Assembly (NCBI GenBank): GCA_012064415.1
Contig: SSNU01000138.1
Span: 104,971 to 168,970 of the forward strand
Length of the DNA: 64,000 nucleotides
From: Gyrodactylus bullatarudis
Lineage: Eukaryota; Platyhelminthes; Monogenea; Gyrodactylidea; Gyrodactylidae
Direction of reading: 5' to 3'
The position numbers and the translations under genes were made by a program. Shown in pieces: positions 21,655-34,439 of the stretch. How positions within the stretch are numbered: the first letter of the stretch is position 1; every line of letters starts with the position of its first letter. The notes beneath the pieces were generated by a model. The model was not told where the DNA came from. It made no database searches and saw nothing but the letters and a program-made list of their open reading frames with translations.

Positions 21655-22500
21655 ATTGCCAACTTCAACGATTTGAAGAAAAAATTATGAAAATAAATAA
21701 TGAAAAGGGGTATTTTACAAAACTATGATTACCAAGGCATGTTCATTCAGAATTTGTATGTTTTTTAATCGAAAAATCAGATCTAGCATGTATTTTTGCA
21801 TAAATGCATATAAAAGTATTTCAGATTTAGTAAGTCCTTGAGTTTTGTTTTCGAATTTAATATTTTTTTTAAAATCCTAAATAATCTGTTTTGTTTTCAA
21901 ACTTAGTATGTTTCATTTATTTTTGAAAGAAATCGTAAATTTATTAAGTAACACTGCGCAACAAAAGTCAACTGTTTTTTGGTAATTTGCTAAAAATCAT
22001 ATTTCTAATGTATTCTTTCAAGCTGGTTCCAATGGTGTTATTATATTTTTCTCAAAATGCACTTTAAACTTTTCAGAACCACTTAAGTCTTGATTTGACA
22101 TCGTCAGATATCAGTTAAACTTGGTTTTAAGTGGCTTTAAAGTTCAAAAAAGCTGAAAAGTTATGTTTCCGCTATTTTATCTCATTAATGAGTAGTATGG
22201 TTTTGTTGGTCTCGTGGAGCTGATTAAAATGGTTTATGACACTACAGTGAAAACTTATAAAGTTATGGCTAAAAATATCAAATTTCAATATAATTTTGTG
22301 ACATATATCAGTTGTAGGGAAGGGGGGGACGGTATGTGTTATGACATAGGAGGCTAACCCATCAAAGACTGTCCCCTACCTATCCTTTATTAACAACAAT
22401 TTTACCCATGAATCATGTGAAATGATAAAAGGGGGGGGGGGGCACGCATTTTATGGTACTGCAAGACTTAGTTTTTTGGCTGTATTATTTCTCCATCATG
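21655..22500. other. No gene; MITE-like stretch
   Basis: AT-rich. A short foldback is visible: ACTTTAAACTTTTCAGAACCACTTAAG near 22063-22090 against AAGTGGCTTTAAAGTTC...CTGAAAAG near 22129-22165. G-runs lie at 22320-22330 and 22431-22442. Confidence 0.4.
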
Positions 22501-22509
22501 AACTACACA

Positions 22510-22720
22510 ACGCATAATAAGCAAAAAGAATCTCGATGCGTTATTTCCATCAAAGAAGGATACAGCCGTGACAAGACACATCAATCAGGAAAATCATGAG
22601 GCTTCGATTTCTAATTTCTCAATTTTGTATGACAGCACAGATTTGTGGGTGAATAAGAAATTCTTCGTCAATCACTTTAACCCTAGAACGATATTTGGGG
22701 GTTCGAGAAGCCTTTTTGAT
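22510..22720 (+). pseudogene. PLE GIY-YIG C-terminal fragment
   Basis: TRHINQENHEASISNFSILY, then DLWVNKKFFVNHFNP, aligns directly with the C-terminal half of the PLE endonuclease at about 40755-40890 (TRHIKQEKHAASVSNFSILY ... VWVKEKFFINLYKP). The YIG half and the RT are missing; it lies just upstream of the piggyBac gene. Confidence 0.7.
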
Positions 22721-22948
22721 TTTCAAACTAATTTTTTATTGTTATTATTTTCTTTAGAAGGGTGAAACAACTTTCTAATCCTAACTTAACTATTTTTCTA
22801 ACGAAATAAACAAGTTTTTTGGTAGTTAGCCTTATCAGCTTGAGTAAACAGTTGAAATAAGAAAAAGTTTCTTGAAAAACATTTGGGGGTCTCAAGAACC
22901 CTTTGTGTGTTTCCTTATCTTTAGCCAATTGAAAACTCGTTTAGGAAC

Positions 22949-24340
22949 ATGAATCCTATTAGTTTTGGTATATTTTCATATGCAATTAATATCAGTGACA
23001 TAGAACGTGAGCTGAATCTTTACTCACGAGATCAAGAGTTACTGGGAAGTGACAACTCAAGCTCAGACGAGAGTGATCACGTATTTTCAGATGAGGATGA
23101 AGAATTAGATGAACCAATTGTAGAAATTCCAGATGTCTTTCCTCCAAATACAATTACTTCTAAAGACGGTCTGTTTGTGTACAAAACTACAAGACCAGCG
23201 CCAAGAAGAACCCTCGCCAACAACATATGCGATTTCAAGGCTGGTCCTACAAAGAATTGTGACAACTTATTTCAACCAATTGAATTCTTCAAATTACTAG
23301 TGACTGATGATATGCTTTTATCGATAGTAAAATTTACCGATAAATACAAAGAATAGATCGTCATTCAATCTTCAAAAACTCAAACGATGGACAGGTATCT
23401 GTATTTTATTTGGACTCACTAAGCAGAAAGGAATGAATCTTGAAATGCTCTGGTCAGAAAACTTTGGAAATCAATTGGTTATAAATTCAATGTCTTTGAG
23501 TCGTTTCAATTTTATAAAACAAATTATAAGATTTGACAACAAAGCGACGCGTCAAAGAGGACCTGATAGAGATAGTTTGGCTCCTATTCGTCTTTTTTTT
23601 GAAAGCTTCGTCAATAATTCCAAAACTAGTTACACTCCAAGTGAATACATTACAGTAGAGGAGCAATTTATTAGCTTCAGAGGACGTTGCCAGATGAAAG
23701 TTTTCATTCCTAGTAAGCCAGGGAAATATGGAATCAAGATTTGGGTGTTAGCTGATTCAAAGACATACTGCTTGGTGAACGCTCAGGTTTATCTTGGCAA
23801 AGCCAATGATGTTCAAGATAAGAACCAAGGTACTAGAGTGGGGAAAGAACTTTCTTTACCTTATCTGAACAAAGGTCGTACAATAACTATGGATAATTTT
23901 TTTACCTCCATGGAAATAGCTCAATACCTCCTTGAAAAGAGAAAACAAGTGTGGTTGGAACAGTGAGGGTAAATCGAAAGTTTTTACCTGTCAGTTTTCA
24001 GGACAAGAAAATAGCAGAAAACCAGGCAGATTATATTTTTTGTTATAGAATAACACTTTTGAAATATGGTCAAAAGAATAATCATCCAGTTTTAATGTTA
24101 TCTTCTGAGCACACTCGACCGGAAAGTGTTCAGGGAAAACCGGATATCATTCTTGATTATAATAAATACAAAGGTGGAGTCGATTCCTTAGATCAAATAG
24201 TAAGCTTCTACTCAACCAAAAGGGGAACAAAAAGATGACCTCTTGCTATTTATTGGAACACTTGGATTAACTTAATGGATCGAATTTTGTTAATTCGCAA
24301 CATAGCAATCAACGAGTATTAACTAGAGATTATTTATACT
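22949..24340 (+). pseudogene. piggyBac transposase, frameshifted, first catalytic Asp changed
   Basis: Cut-and-paste transposase with TTAA specificity in the family. The start at ATG 22949 is followed by an acidic stretch (SSSDESD...DEDEELDEP), typical of the N-terminus. Then come frame breaks at about 23356-23430 and about 23950. Landmarks: LPYLNKGRTITMDNFFTSM (second Asp), ILDYNKYKGGVDSLDQ (third Asp) and FRGRCQMKVFIPSKPGKYGIK. The position of the first catalytic Asp (family DEQLLGFRGRC) reads VEEQFISFRGRC, so Asp is replaced by Glu. The C-terminal Cys-rich finger is missing; the ORF stops at 24238. TTAA target sites and terminal repeats were not identified. Confidence 0.85.
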
Positions 24341-24344
24341 CAAA

Positions 24345-25165
24345 TGCGTTAGGAAAACTTTATTTCAGTCTATATCATTCTTTCTTCACAATGTTATTTC
24401 ATTTTCAGTTTTTAATAAGAATTCGAAATGCGCAATGTTGACTCGATAACATTTTAAACAATTTAATTAAAACTTTTTACTAATTATTTCTTTAACTGAA
24501 CTAAAATTAACTAAAAATAAATTCGAACTAATTTGAAAATAATATTTTTAATTGTAGATAGATCGAAGATTTTCGGATAACTGGTTCTTGTTTTTGTCGA
24601 TTGCTTGGTTATGTCTTCAGGGAATCTTCTTAAAAGAAATTAAATTAAATGTTGATTGAGAATAAATGTATTTTATGTAACTTTCCTTGTGCTGTGATTT
24701 TCATCGTCTAACTGCTGCATCCAAGAATTGATTTGTCATCACCAGATCGAAGAGATTTTCTAAGAATGTATTGAAGTTTTAATAGGATTCACAATAAAAA
24801 AAATTGTGATTCAACTTTCCTTTCTTCGTTTCCTGGATTAGCACATGTTCTTAAGTCAGATATCGTTGCAGACACTAAATAAATAATTATGTAAAAGAAT
24901 TAAAGTTCGATTTCAAGCATTAATTTTCATAATTATTTGTTATGCAAAATTCTATATATTGTTTACTAACTTGTCATTGTACTCCAACCATTGAGCTTTT
25001 GACCAGTGAAGAGAGACTTCAGATCTTGACTTTATTGTAGCCATACAATTCCTAGCAAGAGACTTATCATTACAAGTACTAGCAGCAACTTCTGTAGTTA
25101 GTTTAACTTGACGCTGCACACCTTGTGTATTGATTGGAATCCAGTCAAAACGGATCAGGTCAGAA
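24345..25165. other. No recognisable gene
   Basis: AT-rich with no motif-bearing ORF. It may include the 3' region of the minus-strand gene that follows. Confidence 0.45.
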
Positions 25166-25170
25166 TTAAT

Positions 25171-27136
25171 TTAACCCCAGTTGTGAAGAAGAGCTGGCAT
25201 ACCAAAGTCAGATTTCTCGAAGTCAATCATGTCAAAATATTCTTCTGATGGCTTCAATTCAGGAAGGGAATAGTGCCTGATTCCACCTTCTCTTGAACTT
25301 GCAACGATATCTGCTGCTCTTTGCCTAACATGACTTCTAGGGTCAGCAGCCATTGTTACGAGGACGACTTCTGGGTGTGCCAAGTAGGCATTGGCTTGAA
25401 TTGTCTTGGTTGCTTCCAATTTGACAGGTCCATCTGGCAAGGCGTTGATATTCATCCAGAGTTGGTGGAAGACTTTAGCAGCATTGGAGATGGAATTGTT
25501 TATCCTAGCATTGAACCAATTGCAAACATAAACCTGGAGTGTAAACTGCACAATTTTCTTCAAGTTAGCATCCGGATTAACAGTCGAAATATAGTATCGT
25601 AGCAACCTTGATGCTGTAGTCAACCATCGGGCATTGTGCATTTTTCCAGGATTATTTCCTCTGACGAAGCTGCATATCTTTGCATCTGTTCGTTTGAAAC
25701 CGAAGTTGGCAAGATAGGCGACATTGTAGAGAGATTTTTTCAACCTTTGATCCGTGCTGAGGTTTTTGACAATTTGTTCATCCATGATAGGGAAATTTTG
25801 GCATTTCACTGGGCTGAATCGGAGATTGATGGGAGTCGCTTTATTGACTTTCACCAGATTGGAGCCGATTGGACCACTGGAACCTGTGGGACTCATAGAT
25901 CATCCATCGATTTTGAACAAACACTTTTTGAATACCAATTCGATGAGATGAGCGATGCCTAAGAAGAAATATTTTAATGACAACAAGTTAATCGAATGTG
26001 GTTTAACTTACAAACAATATGAATCAAGTTTCTATTCAGGTATTGCTCGAGATAGAAAATTATGCCACCTTGGTTCCCAGTGTTGACATTTGTTCCGTCT
26101 GTCATGGTACATTTGAGAGAATTCTTAGAGTCCTTTTGTTCAATAACGATCTTCAGTAAATCAGCAATGTGCTGTGCTTTGCCAGACTCCATTTCCAGGG
26201 TGGCCAAGTACTTTTTCCCTGGCTGACTATTGACTGAAAGGAATTCTCTCTTGACTTCTTCTTACACCTTCCGTTTGTTCTTTATTCCATCGAATTGGAT
26301 GACCTCGATTTGATTTGGTTTATCGGCCTCATATTGATCCAATCTACGGTTGTTTGTCCTTATGAGCTTATGCTGTTAAAACGTTGTCTTCTCTCATTGT
26401 TCTTTGACATATCAAGGGCATGTTCCATGCGGCTGCTCCAACAACTGGTGAAATCTTGCATCGTTCAAGGAATTCAGCGTACAAATCAACATCATATGAT
26501 GAGTACCGGCATCTTTTGGGTGTGGGCGGACTTTCATCACCTACATGAGGAGTGTATGAGGGACTGGCGGGCTTAACATCTTCTGGCTGCCTTTTGATGG
26601 GTCTCTTTGGAGTTGAAGAGTTGAAAACTGGACTTGGGGTGACTATTGGATTGAAAGAATCGTCAACATTGATTTTGAACGAGATGGATGAAGATAAATA
26701 TGATTTTCTTGTATAAAGTCGTGATGCATTTTGATCCTTCAGGAAATTGAAGACCTTTTCTGGAACAACTACAAGAAGACATAGGAAACAACTGCGAGAA
26801 CAATTCGTCAAAAGGTTTTCTGTTGCTTCGAGGTTTCTTACGAATACTTTCAAATTTCCCATATCTATGAAAAGCAGCATCAAGCGTGACAGTTTGTAAA
26901 CCAATTTCATGATACAATTGCTCTACCACTTTCAAAACAGCTCGGATTGGGGCAATATTCTTCTGATTATTATAGATTTCCTTTTCACTTTCAAAACGGA
27001 AAGCACGGAATACATCTCCATTCTTTGGTAAATAAATAGTTTCGAGAGCCTTTGGTTGACTCATTGATAGGTTTAAATCTGAAATTTCAGCTAATTTGGC
27101 CTCTTTTACAGTGATACAGGTTAATTTCTTGGACAT
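25171..27136 (-). pseudogene. Arthropod multicopy gene of unknown function (TDGTNVNTG family)
   Basis: Unknown function; the motif set matches a multicopy family I recall from many arthropod genomes, annotated as uncharacterised, which behaves like a transposon gene. Start ATG at 27136 (MSKKLTCITV). Later frames contain a Pro-rich linker (KRPIKRQPEDVKPASPSY), TMTDGTNVNTGNQGGII near 26120-26070, and then an open 241-codon block (25896-25171) with GSSGPIG, NLSTDQRLKK, ARWLTTASRLLRYYIS, VQFTLQVYVCNWF and NAYLAHPEVVLVTMAADPRS. At least four frame breaks or stops lie between 26700 and 25900. Conserved acidic residues (DGT; DQ) could be catalytic, but no known DDE spacing is provable here. It may contain introns. 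Confidence 0.6.
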
Positions 27137-28259
27137 CGTAATGTTAATTAACAATGAAAGCGTGAAAGGGATTTTCGAACAAAGTTAAATTTAAACAAAT
27201 ATTAATTTTCTAAATTAATATGAGTTATGTTTTGGTACAAATTCAAATTTAATTTTACACCAAAACTTTAAATGAAGAAAAGATTGATAAAATGTTGGAC
27301 CTTTCTTACTAATACAACTGGCGATTCTCAAACGAAAATGGACTGAAAAAATGGAATCACATTGCGAAGAAGAGACAGATGTGCTTGTCTAATATATTTT
27401 TTGTGAGTATTTAACATGCTTTTTCTCTAGTTAGTACTCGTTGATAAATTACAAAAATTATGTATACCAGTAGGCTTATCCGTTATAGGAAAGCATATAT
27501 CAAATGCAATTCTGCAATGCATGAGTATGCATACAACACAATGCATTAAAGTCCCATGTTACAATGTAAAATCATGCCTACCTTTCAATACATTAAAGTC
27601 ATACCTTTCAATGTAAGGTTAACCGATCTTTATAATAAAGAACAAAAATGAGGACAATTTTTGTGTCCAATTTCTACACTGAATGATTAGGTAAACGAGT
27701 TCAATGAATAAAACAGACACGGTCAAATACAAACATGGGAGATTTTTATTGCCTCTCACTTGAGATAGAAAAGGTTAGAATCAAAAAGATAAAAAAAAAC
27801 CAAATCAAAATTTATTGTTGGCTTTAGTGATAATCAAGAAAAGTTTTCAAAAAAATACCTTGGTTACTCAACAGAAAACTAACTTGAACGGTCAAAAAAC
27901 ATGCTGAGTTATTTTTCTTAGTTACTGGAATGTCAACCTTATCTTAATAAAGATTTTTTTGCTACTAAGTTGAGGATAACGGTATAGGCCCTAGTAACAC
28001 GTAAAAACTCTTCATCTTAAAAAAGATAAGCATATGCTAAGATCAATAATGTTCTCAAAATTAAATTGAAAAACTTTTTTTTTGTTAGACATAAATCTTA
28101 TATTGAAAATAAATAAAAAATATAGATACAACTTATAAGGAGAATCTGAATGCATAATAGTAGATAAATATAAATACAAAATATTGTTTATCTGATTCAA
28201 TAAAAATGTTAAATCAAAAACTCTGGATGTAGTAAAACATTGCAATATAGTAATATGAA

Positions 28260-28405
28260 GACTAGGGTCTGCAAGAAATCATCTGGTTAATGAAGATAGG
28301 AATAAAGCAAAGAGTAATCAATTTTTAGCCTGATGTGAGACATGATCAATTTAAGATTGGTCAAGTCATCACAATCAGATAATTCATATTTTGAAAAAAT
28401 TAAAT
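28260..28405 (+). repeat. Dispersed direct repeat, copy 2
   Basis: Partner of 16965-17125: ATCATCTGGTTAATGAAGAT, GTGAGACATGATCAATTTAAG and CAAGTCATCACAATCAGAT. It lies in the left half of the pogo-like element. Confidence 0.6.
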
Positions 28406-29449
28406 TATACAGGTAAAAGCTCTGTAAAGTGACGAGAGTTGTGTGAATGTGCGAGTATACCTTACTTATATACCATTTCTACCCCAAATCTCATGAATAA
28501 TAGACCAATAGAAATTGAGTATTTGTCGGCCAATCAGAATCGAGCAACATTCCTCCTACAATTTTCCCAAGGTCCCAAATATATTTTGCTACCAGAATCT
28601 CAAATTTTTCAATAGGTTGATGAAATTTTGTAGATGTTCTCAATCTTTTATTCTGATTAATTTCCACTTCGAATTTTTTTTCTATCTTATCAGGAAGAGG
28701 CCGTAGCAAAAAGAGCTAAAGCAGCAGTCAGTCAGACTTAAATTTAGTACCATTATATTCAGCATGAAATTTAGAGTAGAATTGGAAATTTTTAAGCTTC
28801 TATTCGAAAAATATGGCTAAAATTCGATTTTGAAATCAGTCTCAAATTTTGAATGATTTTAGATGAAAAATCAAAAAAGTCATTTTTAGTTTTCCCAATC
28901 CCATACCCCTCCCCATGATTAGTCATGGGGTTGACCATTTGTACATTGTACATACATAGGTGTGAATACAAACATGTCAATCAAAGCTGTCACACTGTTC
29001 TCTTCCTTTTACATAGAATAGGGGTTTCTACTCACACACACACACCACTATCACAAGAGTCCCTGTAAAAAGATAATAAGTAATTCGGTTAATATTTAGA
29101 ATTTCTCAGATAATAATTATTATTAGAGAGAGAATAAGACTCCGAGAATTTTTTGACTAAAAAGGCATATCTCCAGACCCAAAGAGGGTTAAGACCTGAG
29201 ACCGAGATTAATGCATTATACGAGTCGAGTATATATGAGGGAATAGAGAATGTAAAAACCTATATTGAACTCGTTCAATGGTTAGGCACTGAGTGTTATT
29301 TAAATTAGGTAAAAGAGGGAAAATATAGTCAAAAAGTGGAAAAACCAGTGATTTTTAAGCTTTTAGTCTTACATCACTGGATTTAGAGAATTTCTTAATA
29401 GAATAAATAATGGTATTAATTCTAGGGAGATTAAAAAGTTGATTTAATT

Positions 29450-31420
29450 TTAAACTAGACGATACTGAAACCTAGGTCCGAAGTTAAGGAGAAAATTTCT
29501 CCAGGAAGTAGAAGCGATTCCAAGAGGATTGCAGGGTGACCAGATGGGAGCATTATTTTGCATTTATCTCTATTAACATAGAGCCCCATCGTCTCAAGGG
29601 AATCCTTAAGAAGGGAGAAGTTATGATTTATTTTAATAATGTCCAAAGCATTATTTATTTCAAAGATGAATTTTAGATCATCAGCATATTTTAAAAGGAC
29701 ACCCTCAATATCCTTAGGAAGCTGAATGTCAGCGAAGCAAATATTAAAAAGAAGAGGGCCAATAGTGGAACCCTGGGGAACCCCAGAATTTATCTTGACG
29801 AGATTACTATTAGTGGCGTTGAAGGAAACATATTGCATCCTTTTGCATAAAAAATACATAGAGAGGTTTATTATGAAAGGGTTTATGTTTAATTCGATTA
29901 GTTTTTTTTAATATACGAAAATTTTAGTCTATCAAAAGCCTTGGAAATATCAAGGTAATGGATTAGTAAATAAGACTTTGATTTCAATAGGGGGAGGGAA
30001 TAATCGAGACAACTGAGCAGATTACTTGAGGTATTTCTGCCCGATAGAAAACCATGCTGAGAACAATCCGGGAAAGGCGTTGGTAAGGAGGACTTGATTT
30101 CGGAAGTTAAAAAACGGTCAATAATGGAAAGGAAAATATTTAAAGATGAGATAGGACGGAGATGGGAAAAATCAGAATATTTTTTAACTTTTGGGATAGG
30201 AATGATTTTTACTATAAGCCAGTCGTCGGGAATGAAACAATTACTAATACATAAATTTAAATAATTACATAAATTAATTAGAAAGTTATTAGAAAGAGAA
30301 TTTAAAAGATTCAACGAATTAAATTTGGAATCAATTCTATTGATATTTTTACAAGAGTTAATAATGTTTTTAAAGTCTACAATAGAAAAAACAGGAGGGA
30401 TGGAATAAGTCGGAAGATCGTTGAATACTTCAGCATCCCCAAATGAGTTTTCGAAATGAAGGTTAATCTCATTGCAAAAGTCTTGGTCCGAGAGCGAGGT
30501 AAAATTGGAAATGGAAGAGGACTTATTGATGTTGAGAAGTTTTCTGAACTTAGACCAACCCCTTTGAGGATTAGATCTAAGATCAGCAATCACGGTTTCT
30601 TCGAACGCCTCGAGGGCAACAGAATCAATATTTATGAGGATTGGAAGAACTTATGAGAGTTCTTCGTAATACGAGTAGATTCATTTAGAATCGAATAAAA
30701 TAAATTACAATTAAAGGAATTATTAGTAAAAATAATAGAAGAAAATGTCTGAATAAGATCCTTACACTTCTTATAGCTAACAGTTTTCTTTTCTTTGAAA
30801 TAAAATTGAGAATGATTTGAGAAAGAGCGGTTAAAGAAAATAATATTATGGTCCGAAAAGGGAACAGCACTAGGATATGAATTATGAAAAAAATTAGAAA
30901 AAATGAGATCCAGCATATTAGTGTTACGAGTGGGTTAGGATACAATTTGATGGAGTTTATAATGATTTAACAGATTATCAAAGGTGATAGGGATCACAGG
31001 TGAGAGTTATCACAGGGAAAATTAAAATCACCAAGTATAGATAAATTAATTTTGGAGTTAGCTACTAACGAGTAGATATGATTTAAAATAATATCATCAG
31101 AAACATAATATTTACTGGATATAGGGGGCGATATAATAGAAAGAAATTTGACTGATCGTTATTAATGCTTAATGAAATATGAATGTATTGAAAAGGCAAT
31201 GAATTTACAACGTAAGAGATAATTTTAATGAGGAATGAATATAAATACCTACATCGCCACCACTAGCATCAGGTCTATCAGCCCTAAGGAGAGAATAGCC
31301 AGGAATATTTATGGTAGAATCAGAAATTACAGGTTTCAAACAGGTTTCAGTAATAAAAAAGAGAGATTTTTTATTCAGATTTTTTTCAAGATTGCATAAG
31401 ATTGAGTTATCTACCATCTG
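29450..31420 (-). pseudogene. Non-LTR (Jockey/CR1-like) LINE, EN and RT fragments
   Basis: Apurinic-type endonuclease and RT of a LINE, read from 31417 down: LFFITETCLKP and YSLLRADRPDASGGDVGIYI (endonuclease); LDLIFSNFF...VPFSDHNII (endonuclease end with SDH); then the RT from 30593: PIPKVKKYSDFSHLRPIS, QHGFLSGRNT and LDISKAFDRL (motif A). After a break at 29898: SGVPQGSTIGPLLFNI (motif B) and LLKYADDLKFI (YADD, motif C). The RT thumb stops at about 29455. There are several stops and frame changes, plus about 300 nt lost in the endonuclease. It is the closest relative of the plus-strand LINE at 38707-40165 (shared VPFSDHNI, LRADRLES/LRADRPDA). Confidence 0.85.
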
Positions 31421-31941
31421 TTTGTTTTTAGCTTTTTAAAACACTGTTTAATACCGTTTACAATCCTGTTTTTTTGAGATTGTAAAGCCGCCTGTCGCAC
31501 TCTTTATAAAATCTTGTTAGAACTGAATGTAGTCAAATTATTCAACATTCCCCTACCCCTTTTTCATATAAATATCAAGTCTGTTTTCTTCATTTTATAC
31601 ATACCACAATGTAACATTTTCCACCTCCCCTAACCTTTAAAAGCATTATACCATTGACTTCTTCAATTGTAAAACATTTTTGCGACAACATATTTTTAAA
31701 TAATAAGGAGAATTGCGTAAAGAACTGCAAATCTTTATTTAAGTGAGATTTAAACACTTGTTAGACTGTTCAATTAAAGCAAAATTCAAACGGTGATGTG
31801 TATTTTAATAACTATGATGAATAAAACGCCCATTCCAGCTTAAAGACTATTTTTTCCAATTTCTTTTAATAAAAAAATTCAATTCCCACTTTCCTTGGTG
31901 GGGAGGGGTCTGCAATATTATCTAAGTGAGATTAATAAGTA

Positions 31942-31994
31942 CCAATCAGAATCGTTCACCCTTAAAGTACAATATACCGTATAAGCCAATCAGA
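31942..31994 (+). promoter_or_regulatory. Paired CCAAT boxes before transposase start
   Basis: CCAATCAGAATC at 31942 and CCAATCAGAAT at 31986, 66 and 22 bp before the ATG at 32008. The same 12-mer occurs at 28530 and 46404; CCAATCA also precedes the gene at 44998 by 64 bp and CCAATCAGAT precedes the jerky-like start at 62226 (minus strand) by about 60 bp. NF-Y-type binding is inferred. Confidence 0.4.
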
Positions 31995-32007
31995 ATGAAG
32001 GTTAAAG

Positions 32008-34439
32008 ATGATAAATTCTGACTTCGATAGCAATCGATCCATAATTATGAACCACAAGAAGCAACAATTTTTCCAAATGTACGATGGTCTACATGGCTCT
32101 TATTACTACGGAAGAATTCTTGACGTGAATCACACAACCATATCCGAATGGATTCAACAAAAAGAATCTGCTGCTGAGTTTGATAAACAGCTTATTGCGA
32201 GAATTGACCATTTCAAGTTCTCACGAAGTTTTATCGATGATGAAACTCTCGAGGTAATCATCTCCAATTCAAAAACCGAGTCCGGATATTTGAATAATGT
32301 TTCACTTTTAAAGATCAAAAAAGATTTTGATATCAAAAGTTATAATGTGAGTCAAAATTACTGAAATTTTATTCCTTAATTATTATTAACTCAATTTTCA
32401 TTTTCAGTGTACTGCTCAGGTCTTTCAAACTCGGCGACAAAAGAACGTTCAAAATGAAGGGGATATAGTACTCATGCATATATCCGTGATAAAAACAATT
32501 CAAAATTTTTCGTGTCTGTTAAACTTATGAGCTCTGAAATATTTATCGAGGATAAATTTTCCAACAGAATTATCGACGGTCTTCATACTAGAAAAAAAGT
32601 TCAATTATACATGTTTTTCAAAAGATAATAGTCATGCTGAATAATCTTTCTGCTTCAACATCGTCAGCAGTTATCTTTTATTCAGATAAATCTTTCTATG
32701 CTAAACAGTTGAGAAGAGTTTCAGTTGGCTGGCCAAATTTAAAAGTAAGTTATTCTATAAAAACAAAAATCAACATGTCAAATCTAAATTTATTTTTCAA
32801 GCTTATCCCATACTCATATGAGCGATCCACTTGCAGATATGTGAATGTTTTTTCTCGAGTCGACATTCTACTGGCTTCAAGATTTGATTACCACAAATGT
32901 ATGCAGAAATTGGCCGATCAAATCCTTCAAATCGACTTCAATTTCATCAACCTACATGTGTGTACCCAGAGACGCCTTATTAGCCTCTCAGAAGGTTTAT
33001 CACAGGTTGGGTTTTACAAGGAATCCAAGATCATAAAAAGATTGCAAAAGCTTCATTTTCCAAATGGTGGAAATTTGGGAAAGAATTTTGTAACTTTTTA
33101 TCTTCCTAAAGTGAGATTTTTTTTCATTTTTATTTTATTCGCTTTAATCATTTTTTGTATTTTAGTACAGAAGTGCCTGCAATCCTATTTTTGTGAGACA
33201 GCTTGTTGCTGCTCTTATAAAAGATGGATTCCCGAAGCGTGAGGTTCTTGCTTCGATAAGAGCCACGAGAATGACAGTGTACAGTTATTCAAAACTTCCT
33301 TGGTTATCTTTTATGGAAAAGAAAGCTACAGCAAGAAGAACTGATTACGACAGAGAAACGCAGCTTTCAAAGTCCCTTTATGAAGCTGTTCAAGCCAGTC
33401 ACATTAACAGAATTGAAGGATAAGTCTCTTGAAGTGGCAGAGAATCTAATAATTACTAATTTCAAAGCTTCTAATTCCTTCTTCAAGAGATTTAGAACCT
33501 TTCATGAGCTTGTGCTGAGAAAGGTGAGTTATTTTACAAATTAATCACATTTTCATTTCCCTTAATTTAACTGTTATTTTTCAGGGATCCGGAGAAAAAT
33601 TGAGTGCTCCTATTGTAATTATCGAAAATTGGCTAGCTACATTTCCAGCTGAAATCGAGGGTTACGCTCTTAGAGATGTTTGGAACCTCGATAAAGCCGT
33701 TTGGTTTCTTTATGGGACAAAAAATCGGTACCTAGCTAAGAGAGGTAAGGTTATTATTACATGATCATGATGAATTAAAAAAATAATCAATATTTCATAG
33801 GTTCCTCAGTGCCAGGCTACAAAGCCAACAAGGAACGTCTGACAATCGTTTTTGCTTGCAGTGCCACAGGTGAAGAGAAGAAATTAATGATCATAGGAAA
33901 GTTCAATTTTCCTAGAGTATTACCTGGAAGAGAGGACATCTACGACCAAGCTGATTATAAAGCGAATTCTTTAGTCTGGATGAATCAAGAGATGTTCCTA
34001 GTTTTTTTGATTGATGGGACGAACGTTTGAAGATGGAAAATCGTAAGATTGCCTTGATTATTGATGGAGCAAAAGCCCACGGGAAGACTCAAGAATTACA
34101 AGGCTTCTTAGATAACATTAAAGTAAGTTTTCACGTTTTAGTTTCTAAACACCTAATTTAAATTTTTTCTTTAGCTTATAATGCTGCCACCTAACAGCTG
34201 TTATCCAGCCCATCGATGCTGGGATTGTACGTAAATGCAAATGCAGCTACTCGATGCCAAAAATCGATGCCATGAGGAGACAGAGAGGAATTCGACAGAG
34301 GGACTTCTCAAAGCATGTCAAATTATGTGAAATCCTCGAGGCTGCAATTTTTGCTTGGAATAGCGTCTCACCTTCGATGATACAGATGTGCTGGTATAAG
34401 TCGCAGTTTGTAGTGCCTCCGAACGCCAATATCTTTTGA
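32008..34439 (+). pseudogene. Intron-containing pogo/Tigger-like transposase
   Basis: DDE transposase of the pogo branch (CENP-B/jerky-like). Exon 1 (32008-32346) holds an HTH-like region (ILDVNHTTISEWIQQ). Short introns with GTRAGT...TAG/CAG borders are seen at 32347-32407, about 32752-32812, 33112-33165, 33523-33583, 33746-33800 and 34121-34173. The catalytic part reads VWNLDKAVWF (first Asp), KERLTIVFACSATGEEKKLM, IALIIDGAKAHG (second Asp), IMLPPNSCYPAH and, in the last exon, AAIFAWNSVSPSMIQMCWYK. Exon 2 and the region after VFLIDGTNV carry frame breaks, and the third acidic residue falls in CWDCT with a stop beside it, so this copy is dead. Two CCAATCAGA boxes lie at 31942 and 31986, just upstream of the start. 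Confidence 0.75.

Noticed and set aside
21660..21760. Another phase-1 family exon ending ATG-A|GTAGGA at about 21653
   Set aside because: The donor resembles the family, but a stop lies 13 codons upstream with no acceptor between.
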